From the NCBI GenBank assembly GCA_035048495.1, contig CM068549.1:20617103-20681102 (forward strand): a stretch of DNA of 64,000 nucleotides, read 5' to 3'. The notes beneath the pieces were generated by a model. That model was given only the letters and a program-made list of their open reading frames with translations. It had not been told where the DNA came from and did no database searches. This stretch comes from Euptelea pleiosperma (Eukaryota; Streptophyta; Magnoliopsida; Ranunculales; Eupteleaceae). This document shows positions 1 to 11,621 of this stretch, in pieces (within the stretch, counting starts at the first letter, position 1; each line of letters opens with the position of its first letter). Both the position numbers and the translations under genes were made by a program.

Positions 1-1301
1 TATAACTAGTGACTTGTTCTCGACCGTACCTCGTAATTTGACCAATTATCTTCTATAACAATTGTTTAAACACATTTGAAGTTTTAGAACTAGATTCGGG
101 ACAGTCGAAACAAGTTTGCTCCATCCGTGCGTCAATGTCTCTAATTGGACTCATTTTGTGTGTTACATTCCTAAGCCTATAACTAGTGACTTGTTCTCGA
201 CTGGACCGCGTAATTTGACCTAATATCTTCTATAACAATTGTTTTAACACATTTGAAGTGTTGGAACAAGATTCAGGACTGTCAAAAAAGTTTGCCCCAT
301 CCGTGCGTCAATGACTCTAATTGGACTCAGTTTGTGCGTTACATTCCGAAGCTTATAACAAGTGACTTTTTCGCAACCGGACCTGGTAATTTGACTCAAT
401 CTCTTCAATTACAATTGTTTAAACACATTTGAAGTCTTGGAACAAGATTCGGGACGGTCGAAACAAGTTTGCTCCATCCGTGCGTCAGTGTCTCTAATTG
501 GATTCAGTTTGTGTGTTACATTCCTAAGCCTATAACAAGTGACTTGTTCTCAACCGGACCTCCTAATTTGACTCAATATCTTCTATTACAATTGTTTAAA
601 CACATTTGAAGTGTAGGAACAACATTCGGGACTGTAGGAACAAGATTCGGGACTGTCGGAACAAGTTTGCCCCATCCGTGCGTCAATGACTCTAATTGGA
701 CTCAGTTTGTGCGTTACATTCCTAAGCTTATAACAAGTGACTTTTTCGCAACAGGACCACGTAATTTGACTCAATCTCTTCCATTACAATTGTTTAAACA
801 CATTTGAAGTGTAGGAACAACATTCGGGACTGTAGGAACAAGATTCGGGACTGTCGGAACAAGTTTGCCCCATCCGTGCGTCAATGACTCTAATTGGACT
901 CAGTTTGTGCGTTACATTCCTAAGCTTATAACAAGTGACTTTTTCGCAACAGGACCACGTAATTTGACTCAATCTCTTCCATTACAATTGTTTAAACACA
1001 TTTGAAGTGTAGGAACAACATTCGGGACTGTAGGAACAAGATTCGGGACTGTCGGAACAAGTTTGCCCCATCCGTGCGTCAATGACTCTAATTGGACTCA
1101 GTTTGTGCGTTACATTCCTAAGCTTATAACAAGTGACTTTTTCGCAACCGGACCACGTACTTTGACTCAATCTCTTCCATTACAATTTTCTAAACACATT
1201 TGAAGTCTGGGAACAAGATTCGGGACAGTCGAAATAAGTTTGCTCCATCCGTGCGTCAATGTCTCTAATTGGACTCAGTTTGTGTGTTACATTCCGAAGT
1301 C
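1..1301 (+). repeat. HOR variant, 1,301 bp: A-B-C-D-E/D-E/D-E
   Basis: Monomer starts at 1, 178, 354, 531, 729, 927 and 1125, with the next HOR at 1302. This is the 905-bp unit plus two extra 198-bp monomers (729-926 and 927-1124). The extra monomers have an E-type first half (TTTTTCGCAAC, GGACCACG) and a D-type second half with the 21-bp duplication. Both carry CAACAGGACC instead of CAACCGGACC, so one is probably a copy of the other. Part of a neighbouring HOR may lie to the left of the window. Confidence 0.9.
614..655 (+). repeat. 21-bp tandem duplication inside D-type monomer (first example)
   Basis: Two 21-bp copies, 614-634 and 635-655. The first has ACAACATTC where the second has ACAAGATTC. 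This pair recurs in nearly every D and E/D monomer and explains 198 versus 177 bp. Copy number varies: one copy at 25,237-25,413 and its duplicates, three copies at 9,168-9,230 and 13,935-13,997. Confidence 0.92.
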
Positions 1302-2404
1302 TATAACTAGTGACTTGTTCTCGACCGGACCTCGTAATTTGACCAATTATCTTCTATAACAATTGTTTAAACACATTTGAAGTTTTAGAACTAGATTCGG
1401 GACAGTCGAAACAAGTTTGCTCCATCCGTGCGTCAATGTCTCTAATTGGACTCATTTTGTGTGTTACATTCCTAAGCCTATAACTAGTGACTTGTTCTCG
1501 ACCGGACCGCGTAATTTGACCTAATATCTTCTATAACAATTGTTTTAACACATTTGAAGTGTTGGAACAAGATTCAGGACTGTCAAAAAAGTTTGCCCCA
1601 TCCGTGCGTCAATGACTCTAATTGGACTCAGTTTGTGCGTTACATTCCGAAGCTTATAACAAGTGACTTTTTCGCAACCGGACCTGGTAATTTGACTCAA
1701 TCTCTTCAATTACAATTGTTTAAACACATTTGAAGTCTTGGAACAAGATTCGGGACGGTCGAAACAAGTTTGCTCCATCCGTGCGTCAGTGTCTCTAATT
1801 GGATTCAGTTTGTGTGTTACATTCCTAAGCCTATAACAAGTGACTTGTTCTCAACCGGACCTCCTAATTTGACTCAATATCTTCTATTACAATTGTTTAA
1901 ACACATTTGAAGTGTAGGAACAACATTCGGGACTGTAGGAACAAGATTCGGGACTGTCGGAACAAGTTTGCCCCATCCGTGCGTCAATGACTCTAATTGG
2001 ACTCAGTTTGTGCGTTACATTCCTAAGCTTATAACAAGTGACTTTTTCGCAACAGGACCACGTAATTTGACTCAATCTCTTCCATTACAATTGTTTAAAC
2101 ACATTTGAAGTGTAGGAACAACATTCGGGACTGTAGGAACAAGATTCGGGACTGTCGGAACAAGTTTGCCCCATCCGTGCGTCAATGACTCTAATTGGAC
2201 TCAGTTTGTGCGTTACATTCCTAAGCTTATAACAAGTGACTTTTTCGCAACCGGACCACGTAATTTGACTCAATCTCTTCCATTACAATTGTCTAAACAC
2301 ATTTGAAGTCTGAGAACAAGATTCGGGACAGTCGAAATAAGTTTGCTCCATCCGTGCGTCAATGTCTCTAATTGGACTCAGTTTGTGTGTTACATTCCGA
2401 AGTC
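1302..2404 (+). repeat. HOR variant, 1,103 bp: A-B-C-D-E/D-E
   Basis: Monomer starts at 1302, 1479, 1655, 1832, 2030 and 2228, with the next A at 2405. It matches the preceding HOR closely but has one E/D chimeric monomer (2,030-2,227) instead of two. Adjacent copies differing by one 198-bp monomer are expected from unequal exchange. Confidence 0.9.
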
Positions 2405-2757
2405 TATAACTAGTGACTTGTTCTCGACCGGACCTCGTAATTTGACCAATTATCTTCTATAACAATTGTTTAAACACATTTGAAGTTTTAGAACTAGATT
2501 CGGGACAGTCGAAACAAGTTTGCTCCATCCGTGCGTCAATGTCTCTAATTGGACTCATTTTGTGTGTTACATTCCTAAGCCTATAACTAGTGACTTGTTC
2601 TCGACCGGACCGCGTAATTTGACCTAATATCTTCTATAACAATTGTTTTAACACATTTGAACTGTTGGAACAAGATTCAGGACTGTCAAAAAAGTTTGCC
2701 CCATCCGTGCGTCAATGACTCTAATTGGACTCAGTTTGTGCGTTACATTTCGAAGCT

Positions 2758-2905
2758 TATAACAAGTGACTTTTTCGCAACCGGACCTGGTAATTTGACT
2801 CAATCTCTTCAATTACAATTGTTTAAACACATTTGAAGTCTTGGAACAAGATTCGGGACGGTCGAAACAAGTTTGCTCCATCCGTGCGTCAGTGTCTCCT
2901 AAGCT
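2758..2905 (+). repeat. Truncated C monomer (148 bp) at an irregular junction
   Basis: A C monomer starts at 2758 but the next TATAAC start is at 2906, a spacing of 148 bp instead of 177. The sequence runs from CGTCAGTGTCT straight into CCTAAGCTTATAAC: 29 bp expected in this interval are missing, and the ending is that of a D monomer, so the D monomer is skipped. The junction offers a few bases of microhomology (TCTC/CTC). No second monomer with this break was noticed. Confidence 0.85.
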
Positions 2906-3082
2906 TATAACAAATGACTTTTTCGCAACTGGACCACGTAATTTGACTCAATCTCTTCCATTACAATTGTTTAAACACATTTTAAGTCTGGGAACAAGAT
3001 TCGGAACAGTCGAAACAAGTTTGCTCCATCCGTGCGTGAATGTCTCTAAGTGGACTCAGTTTGTGTGTTACATTCCTAAGCC
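2906..3082 (+). repeat. E/A fusion monomer (177 bp)
   Basis: The first half is E type (GGACCACG, CTTCCATTACAATTG). It then has CACATTTTAAGTCTGGG, CGAAACAAG, CGTGAATGTCTCTAAGTGG and CCTAAGCC, and runs directly into a B monomer, so E and A are merged into one. The same fusion, with the CGTGAATG and CTAAGTGG markers, recurs at 5,465-5,641 and in the monomers near 11,313, 16,080, 22,168, 24,705, 53,290, 56,713, 61,238 and 62,539. Confidence 0.85.
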
Positions 3083-5464
3083 TATAACTAGTGACTTATT
3101 CTCGACCGGACCGCGTAATTTGACCTAATATCTTCTATAACAATTGTTTTAACACATTTGAAGTGTTGGAACAAGATTCAGGACTGTCAAACAAGTTTGC
3201 CCCATCCGTGCGTCAATGACTCTAATTGGACTCAGTTTGTGCGTTACATTCCGAAGCTTATAACAAGTGACTTTTTCGCAACCGGACCTGGTAATTTGAC
3301 TCAATCTCTTCAATTACAATTGTTTAAACACATTTGAAGTCTTCGAACAAGATTCGGGACGGTCGAAACAAGTTTGCTCCATCCGTGCGTTAATGTCTCT
3401 AATTGGATTCAGTTTGTGTGTTACATTCCTAAGCCTATAACAAGTGACTTGTTCTCAACCGGACCTCCTAATTTGACTCAATATCTTCTATTACAATTGT
3501 TTGAACACATTTGAAGTGTAGGAACAAGATTCGGGACTGTAGGAACAAGATTCGGGACTGTCGGAACAAGTTTGCCCCATCCGTGCGTCAATGACTCTAA
3601 TTGGACTCAGTTTGTGCGTTACATTCCTAAGCTTATAACAAGTGACTTTTTCGCAACCGGACCACGTAATTTGACTCAATCTCTTCCATTACAACTGTCT
3701 AAACACATTTGAAGTCTGGGAACAAGATTCGGGACAGTCGAAATAAGTTTGCTCCATCCGTGCGTCAATGTCTCTAATTGCACTCAGTTTGTGTGTTACA
3801 TTCCGAAGTCTATAACTAGTGAATTGTTCTCGACCGGACCTCGTAATTTGACCAATTATCTTCTATAACAATTGTTTAAACACATTTGATGTTTTAGAAC
3901 TAGATTCGGGACAGTCGAAACAAGTTTGCTCCATCCGTGCGTCAATGTCTCTAATTGGACTCATTTTGTGTGTTACATTCCTAACCCTATAACTAGTGAC
4001 TTGTTCTCGACCGGACCGCGTAATTTGACCTAATATCTTCTATAACAATTGTTTTAACACATTTGAAGTGTTGGAACAAGATTCAGGACTGTCAAAAAAG
4101 TTTGCCCCATCCGTGCGTCAATGACTCTAATTGGACTCAGTTTGTGCGTTACATTCCGAAGCTTATAACAAGTGACTTTTTCGCAACCGGACCTGGTAAT
4201 TTGACTCAATCTCTTCAATTACAATTGTTTAAACACATTTGAAGTCTTGGAACAAGATTCGGGACGGTCAAAACAAGTGTGCTCCATCCGTGCGTCAGTG
4301 TCTCTAATTGGATTCAGTTTGTGTGTTACATTCCTAAGCCTATAACAAGTGACTTGTTCTCAACCGGACCTCCTAATTTGACTCAATATCTTCTATTACA
4401 ATTTTTTAAACACATTTGAAGTGTAGGAACAACATTCGGGACTGTAGGAACAAGATTCGGGACTGTCGGAACAAGTTTGCCCCATCCGTGCGTCAATGAC
4501 TCTAATTGGACTCAGTTTGTGCGTTACATTCCTAAGCTTATAACAAGTGACTTTTTCACAACCGGACCACGTAATTTGACTCAATCTCTTCCATTACAAT
4601 TGTCTAAACACATTTGAAGTCTAGGAACAAGATTCGGGACAGTCGAAATAAGTTTGCTCCATCCGTGCGTCAATGTCTCTAATTGGACTCAGTTTGTGTG
4701 TTACATTCCTAAGCCTATAACTAGTGACTTGTTCTCGACCGGACCGCGTAATTTGACCTAATATCTTCTATAACAATTGTTTTAACACATTTGAACTGTT
4801 GGAACAAGATTCAGGACTGTCAAAAAAGTTTGCCCCATCCGTGCGTCAATGACTCTAATTGGACTCAGTTTGTGCGTTACATTCCGAAGCTTATAACAAG
4901 TGACTTTTTCGCAACCGGACCTGGTAATTTGACTCAATCTCTTCAATTACAATTGTTTAAACACATTTGAAGTCTTGGAACAAGATTCGGGACGGTCGAA
5001 ACAAGTTTGCTCCATCCGTGCGTGAGTGTCTCTAATTGGATTCAGTTTGTGTGTTACATTCCTAAGCCTATAACAAGTGACTTGTTCTCAACCGGACCTC
5101 CTAATTTGACTCAATATCTTCTATTACAATTGTTTAAACACATTTGAAGTGTAGGAACAACATTCGGGACTGTAGGAACAAGATTCGGGACTGTCGGAAC
5201 AAGTTTGCCCCATCCGTGCGTCAATGACTCTAATTGGACTCAGTTTGTGCGTTACATTCCTAAGCTTATAACAAGTGACTTTTTCGCAACAGGACCACGT
5301 AATTTGACTCAATCTCTTCCATTACAATTGTTTAAACACATTTGAAGTGTAGGAACAACATTCGGGACTGTAGGAACAAGATTCGGGACTGTCGGAACAA
5401 GTTTGCCCCATCCGTGCGTCAATGACTCTAATTGGACTCAGTTTGTGCGTTACATTCCTAAGCT

Positions 5465-6192
5465 TATAACAAGTGACTTTTTCGCAACCGGACCACGTAA
5501 TTTGACTCAATCTCTTCCACTACAATTGTTTAAACACATTTTAAGTCTGGGAACAAGATTCGGGACAGTCGAAACAAGTTTGCTCCATCCGTGCGTGAAT
5601 GTCTCTAAGTGGACTCAGATTGTGTGTTACATTCCTAAGCCTATAACTAGTGACTTGTTCTCGACCGGACCGCGTAATTTGACCTAATATCTTCTATAAC
5701 AATTGTTTTAACACATTTGAAGTGTTGGAACAAGATTCAGGACTGTCAAACAAGTTTGCCCCATCCGTGCGTCAATGACTCTAATTGGACTCAGTTTGTG
5801 CGTTACATTCCGAAGCTTATAACAAGTGACTTTTTCGCAACCGGACCTGGTAATTTGACTCAATCTCTTCAATTACAATTGTTTAAACACATTTGAAGTC
5901 TTGGAACAAGATTCGGGACGGTCGAAACAAGTTTGCTCCATCCGTGCGTTAATGTCTCTAATTGGATTCAGTTTGTGTGTTACATTCCTAAGCCTATAAC
6001 AAGTGACTTGTTCTCAACCGGACCTCCTAATTTGACTCAATATCTTCTATTACAATTGTTTAAACACATTTGAAGTGTAGGAACAAGATTCGGGACTGTA
6101 GGAACAAGATTCGGGACTGTCGGAACAAGTTTGCCCCATCCGTGCGTCAATGACTCTAATTGGACTCAGTTTGTGCGTTACATTCCTAAGCT
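5465..6192 (+). repeat. HOR variant, 728 bp: E/A-B-C-D
   Basis: Monomers start at 5465 (E/A fusion), 5642 (B), 5818 (C) and 5995 (D). The total is 177+176+177+198 = 728 bp, one monomer short of the 905-bp HOR. The same 728-bp spacing between D-type monomers occurs at 4,396-5,124, 11,170-11,898 and 22,025-22,753. Confidence 0.85.
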
Positions 6193-6368
6193 TATAACAA
6201 GTGACTTTTTCGCAACCGGACCACGTAATTTGACTCAATCTCTTCCATTACAATTGTCTAACACATTTGAAGTCTGGGAACAAGATTCGGGACAGTCGAA
6301 ATAAGTTTGCTCCATCCGTGCGTCAATGTCTCTAATTGCACTCAGTTTGTGTGTTACATTCCGAAGTC

Positions 6369-7450
6369 TATAACTAGTGACTTGTTCTCGACCGGACCTC
6401 GTAATTTGACCAATTATCTTCTATAACAATTGTTTAAACACATTTGAAGTTTTAGAACTAGATTCGGGACAGTCGAAACAAGTTTGCTCCATCCGTGCGT
6501 CAATGTCTCTAATTGGACTCATTTTGTGTGTTACATTCCTAAGCCTATAACTAGTGACTTGTTCTCGACCGGACCGCGTAATTTGACCTAATATCTTCTA
6601 TAACAATTGTTTTAACACATTTGAAGTGTTGGAACAAGATTCAGGACTGTCAAAAAAGTTTGCCCCATCCGTGCGTCAATGACTCTAATTGGACTCAGTT
6701 TGTGCGTTACATTCCGAAGCTTATAACAAGTGACTTTTTCGCAACCGGACCTGGTAATTTGACTCAATCTCTTCAATTACAATTGTTTAAACACATTTGA
6801 AGTCTTGGAACAAGATTCGGGACGGTCGGAACAAGTTTGCCCCATCCGTGCGACAATGACTCTAATTGGACTCAGTTTGTGCGTTACATTCCGAAGCTTA
6901 TAACAAGTGACTTTTTCGCAACCGGACCTGGTAATTTGACTCAATCTCTTCAATTACAATTGTTTAAACACATTTGAAGTCTTGGAACAAGATTCGGGAC
7001 GGTCGAAACAAGTTTGCTCCATCCGTGCGTTAATGTCTCTAATTGGATTCAGTTTGTGTGTTACATTCCTAAGCCTATAACAAGTGACTTGTTCTCAACC
7101 GGACCTCCTAATTTGACTCAATATCTTCTATTACAATTGTTTAAATACATTTGAAGTGTAGGAACAAGATTCGGGACTGTAGGAACAAGATTCGGGACTG
7201 TCGGAACAAGTTTGCCCCATCCGTGCGTCAATGACTCTAATTGGACTCAGTTTGTGCGTTACATTCCTAAGCTTATAACAAGTGACTTTTTCACAACCGG
7301 ACCACGTAATTTGACTCAATCTCTTCCATTACAATTGTCTAAACACATTTGAAGTCTGGGAACAAGATTCGGGACAGTCGAAATAAGTTTGCTCCATCCG
7401 TGCGTCAATGTCTCTAATTGGACTCAGTTTGTGTGTTACATTCCGAAGTC
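6369..7450 (+). repeat. HOR variant, 1,082 bp: A-B-C/B-C-D-E
   Basis: Monomer starts at 6369, 6546, 6722, 6899, 7076 and 7274, with the next A at 7451. The extra monomer (6,722-6,898) begins as C (GGACCTGG, CTTCAATTAC, GGGACGGTCGG) and ends as B (TTTGCCCC, TGACTC, GTGCGTT). Similar six-monomer units occur around 54,583-55,665 and 58,910-59,992, where the chimeric monomer carries TTGCTACATCC and GACTCAAATTGG. The E monomer just before this unit (6,193-6,368) has a 1-bp deletion (GTCTAACAC for GTCTAAACAC). Confidence 0.83.
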
Positions 7451-9194
7451 TATAACTAGAGACTTGTTCTCGACCGAACCTCGTAATTTGACCTATTATC
7501 TTCTATAACAATTGTTTAAACACATTTGAGGTTTTAGAACAAGATTCGGGACAGTCGAAACAAGTTTGCTCCATCCGTGCGTCAATGTCTCTAATTGGAC
7601 TCATTTTGTGTGTTACATTCCTAAGCCTATAACAAGTGACTTGTTCTCGACTGGACCGCGTAATTTGAGCTAATATCTTCTATAACAATTGTTTTAACAC
7701 ATTTGAAGTGTTGGAACAAGATTCGGGACTGTCGGAACAAGTTTGCCCCATCCGTGCGTCAATGACTCTAATTGGACTCAGTTTGTGCGTTACATTCCGA
7801 AGCTTATAACAAGTGACTTTTTCGCAACCGGACCTGGTAATTTGACTCAATCTCTTCAATTACAATTGTTTAAACACATTTGAAGTCTTGGAACAAGATT
7901 CGGGACGGTCGAAACAAGTTTGCTCCATCCGTGCGTTAATGTCTCTAATTGGATTCAGTTTGTGTGTTACATTCCTAAGCCTATAACAAGTGACTTGTTC
8001 TCAATCGGACCTCCTAATTTGACTCAATATCTTCTATTACAATTGTTTAAATACATTTGAAGTGTAGGAACAAGATTCGGGACTGTAGGAACAAGATTCG
8101 GGACTGTCGGAACAAATTTGCCCCATCCGTGCGTCAATGACTCTAATTGGACTCAGTTTGTGCGTTACATTCCTAAGCTTATAACAAGTGACTTTTTCGC
8201 AACCGGACCACGTAATTTGACTTAATCTCTTCCATTACAATTGTCTAAACACATTTGAAGTCAGGGAACAAGATTCGGGACAGTCGAAATAAGTTTGCTC
8301 CATCCGTGCGTCAATGTCACTAATTGGACTCAGTTTGTGTGTTACATTCCGAAGTCTATAACTAGTGACTTGTTCTCGACCGGACCTCGTAATTTGACCT
8401 ATTATCTTCTATAACAATTGTTTAAACACATTTGAAGTTTTAGAACAAGATTCGGGACAGTCGAAACAAGTTTGCTCCATCCGTGCGTCAATGTCTCTAA
8501 TTGGACTCATTTTGTGTGTTACATTCCTAAGCCTATAACTAGTGACTTGTTCTCGACCGGACCGCGTAATTTGACCTAATATCTTCTATAACAATTGTTT
8601 TAACACATTTGAAGTGTTGGAACAAGATTCAGGACTGTCAAAAAAGTTTGCCCCATTCGTGCGTCAATGACTCTATTTGGACTCAGTTTGTGCGTTACAT
8701 TCCGAAGCTTATAACAAGTGACTTTTTCGCAACCGGACCTGGTAATTTGACTCAATCTCTTCAATTACAATTGTTTAAACACATTTGAAGTCTTGGAACA
8801 AGATTCGGGACGGTCGAAACAAGTTTGCTCCATCCGTGCGTCAGTGTCTCTAATTGGATTCAGTTTGTGTGTTACATTCCTAAGCCTATAACAAGTGACT
8901 TGTTCTCAACCGGACCTCCTAATTTGACTCAATATCTTCTATTACAATTGTTTAAACACATTTGAAGTGTAGGAACAACATTCGGGACTGTAGGAACAAG
9001 ATTCGGGACTGTCGGAACAAGTTTGCCCCATCCGTGCGTCAATGACTCTAATTGGCCTCAGTTTGTGCGTTACATTCCTAAGCTTATAACAAGTGACTTT
9101 TTCGCAACCGGACCACGTAATTTGACTCAATCTCTTCCATTACAATTGTTTAAACACATTTGAAGTGTAGGAACAACATTCGGGACTGTAGGAA
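7165..9194 (+). repeat. 2,030-bp nested duplication, copy 1 (older)
   Basis: Landmarks recur at an offset of 2,030 bp, for example GTCAGGGAAC at 8,260 and 10,290 and TTCACAACCGG near 7,291 and 9,321. The copies differ at noticeably more sites (ACTAGAGAC versus ACTAGTGAC, TTTGAGC versus TTTGACC, CATTTGAGG versus CATTTGAAG) than the 4,767-bp copies do. Edges are approximate. Confidence 0.7.
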
Positions 9195-9303
9195 CAACAT
9201 TCGGGACTGTAGGAACAAGATTCGGGACTGTCGGAACAAGTTTGCCCCATCCGTGCGTCAATGACTCTAATTGGACTCAGTTTGTGCGTTACATTCCTAA
9301 GCT
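9085..9303 (+). repeat. 219-bp E/D monomer with three 21-bp copies
   Basis: TATAAC starts at 9085 and 9304 give 219 bp. The 21-bp segment is present three times (9,168-9,188, 9,189-9,209, 9,210-9,230): two of the CAACATTC form, then one of the CAAGATTC form. The 4,767-bp duplication carries a second example at 13,852-14,070. Confidence 0.9.
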
Positions 9304-11224
9304 TATAACAAGTGACTTTTTCACAACCGGACCACGTAATTTGACTCAATCTCTTCCATTACAATTGTCTAAACACATTTGAAGTCTGGGAACAAGATTC
9401 GGGACAGTCGAAATAAGTTTGCTCCATCCGTGCGTCAATGTCTCTAATTGGACTCAGTTTGTGTGTTACATTCCGAAGTCTATAACTAGTGACTTGTTCT
9501 CGACCGAACCTCGTAATTTGACCTATTATCTTCTATAACAATTGTTTAAACACATTTGAAGTTTTAGAACAAGATTCGGGACAGTCGAAACAAGTTTGCT
9601 CCATCCGTGCGTCAATGTCTCTAATTGGACTCATTTTATGTGTTACATTCCTAAGCCTATAACTAGTGACTTGTTCTCGACTAGACCGCGTAATTTGACC
9701 TAATATCTTCTATAACAATTGTTTTAACACATTTGAAGTGTTGGCACAAGATTCGGGACTGTCGGAACAAGTTTGCCCCATCCGTGCGTCAATGACTCTA
9801 ATTGGACTCAGTTTGTGCGTTACATTCCGAAGCTTATAACAAGTGACTTTTTCGCAACCGGACCTGGTAATTTGACTCAATCTCTTCAATTACAATTGTT
9901 TAAACACATTTGAAGTCTTGGAACAAGATTCGGGACGGTCGAAACAAGTTTGCTCCATCCGTGCGTTAATGTCTCTAATTGGATTCAGTTTGTGTGTTAC
10001 ATTCCTAAGCCTATAACAAGTGACTTGTTCTCAACCGGACCTCCTAATTTGACTCAATATCTTCTATTACAATTGTTTAAATACATTTGCAGTGTAGGAA
10101 CAAGATTCGGGACTGTAGGAACAAGATTCGGGACTGTCGGAACAAGTTTGCCCCATCCGTGCGTCAATGACTCTAATTGGACTCAGTTTGTGCGTTACAT
10201 TCCTAAGCTTATAACGAGTGACTTTTTCGCAACCGGACCACGTAATTTGACTTAATCTCTTCCATTACAATTGTCTAAACACATTTGAAGTCAGGGAACA
10301 AGATTCGGGACAGTCGAAATAAGTTTGCTCCATCCGTGCGTCAATGTCACTAATTGGACTCAGTTTGTGTGTTACATTCCGAAGTCTATAATTAGTGACT
10401 TGTTCTCGACCGGACCTCGTAATTTGACCTATTATCTTCTATAACAATTGTTTAAACACATTTGAAGTTTTAGAACAAGATTCGGGACAGTCGAAACAAG
10501 TTTGCTCCATCCGTGCGTCAATGTCTCTAATTGGACTCATTTTGTGTGTTACATTCCTAAGCCTATAACTAGTGACTTGTTCTCGACCGGACCGCGTAAT
10601 TTGACCTAATATCTTCTATAACAATTGTTTTAACACATTTGAACTGTTGGAACAAGATTCAGGACTGTCAAAAAAGTTTGCCCCATCCGTGCGTCAATGA
10701 CTCTATTTGGACTCAGTTTGTGCGTTACATTCCGAAGCTTATAACAAGTGACTTTTTCGCAACCGGACCTGGTAATTTGACTCAATCTCTTCAATTACAA
10801 TTGTTTAAACACATTTGAAGTCTTGGAACAAGATTCGGGACGGTCGAAACAAGTTTGCTCCATCCGTGCGTCAGTGTCTCTAATTGGATTCAGTTTGTGT
10901 GTTACATTCCTAAGCCTATAACAAGTGACTTGTTCTCAACCGGACCTCCTAATTTGACTCAATATCTTCTATTACAATTGTTTAAACACATTTGAAGTGT
11001 AGGAACAACATTCGGGACTGTAGGAACAAGATTCGGGACTGTCGGAACAAGTTTGCCCCATCCGTGCGTCAATGACTCTAATTGGACTCAGTTTGTGCGT
11101 TACATTCCTAAGCTTATAACAAGTGACTTTTTCGCAACCGGACCACGTAATTTGACTCAATCTCTTCCATTACAATTGTTTAAACACATTTGAAGTGTAG
11201 GAACAACATTCGGGACTGTAGGAA
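9195..11224 (+). repeat. 2,030-bp nested duplication, copy 2 (older)
   Basis: Offset-2,030 copy of 7,165-9,194. Both copies lie inside the 4,767-bp unit, so they appear again in its second copy from about 11,932 onward. Edges are approximate. Confidence 0.68.
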
Positions 11225-11621
11225 CAAGATTCGGGACTGTCGGAACAAGTTTGCCCCATCCGTGCGTCAATGACTCTAATTGGACTCAGTTTGTGCGTTA
11301 CATTCCTAAGCTTATAACAAGTGACTTTTTCGCAACCGGACCACGTAATTTGACTCAATCTCTTCCATTACAATTGTTTAAACACATTTTATGTCTGGGA
11401 ACAAGATTCGGGACAGTCGAAACAAGTTTGCTCCATCCGTGCGTGAATGTCTCTAAGTGGACTCAGTTTGTGTGTTACATTCCTAAGCCTATAACTAGTG
11501 ACTTGTTGTCGACAGGACCGCGTAATTTGACCTAATATCTTCTATAACAATTGTTTTAACACATTTGAACTGTTGGAACAAGATTCAGGACTGTCAAACA
11601 AGTTTGCCCCATCCGTGCGTC

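Larger units (their letters stand above)
6855..11621 (+). repeat. 4,767-bp tandem segmental duplication, copy 1
   Basis: Sequence from about 6,855 onward reappears 4,767 bp downstream with only scattered single-base differences, for example ATTAGTGAC near 10,391 versus ACTAGTGAC near 15,158. The match starts after the CGACAATG variant near 6,851 and holds to about 11,906. Breakpoints can slide over roughly 285 bp because the flanks are also satellite. 4,767 equals 2 x 2,030 + 707, so the unit is itself built from smaller duplications. Confidence 0.88.

Noticed and set aside
586..774. A 62-codon minus-strand frame repeated more than 50 times, with near-identical peptide, in D/E monomers
   Set aside because: The first codon is TTG, not ATG. 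The frame exists because 177, 198 and 21 are multiples of three. It varies exactly as the DNA repeat varies, and breaks at 2-bp indels without any sign of maintenance. A dN/dS test over all copies would settle it.
5403..5687. Plus-strand frames of 80-101 codons across E/A fusion monomers
   Set aside because: Most start at TTG and all are made of satellite sequence. They appear only where the 176-bp B monomer is not crossed.
9140..9349. YSPECCS/YSPESCS heptads in the minus-strand frame, recalling the YSPTSPS heptad of the RNA polymerase II tail
   Set aside because: The heptad is only the translation of the 21-bp DNA repeat on one strand. No flanking domain or ATG-started gene accompanies it.
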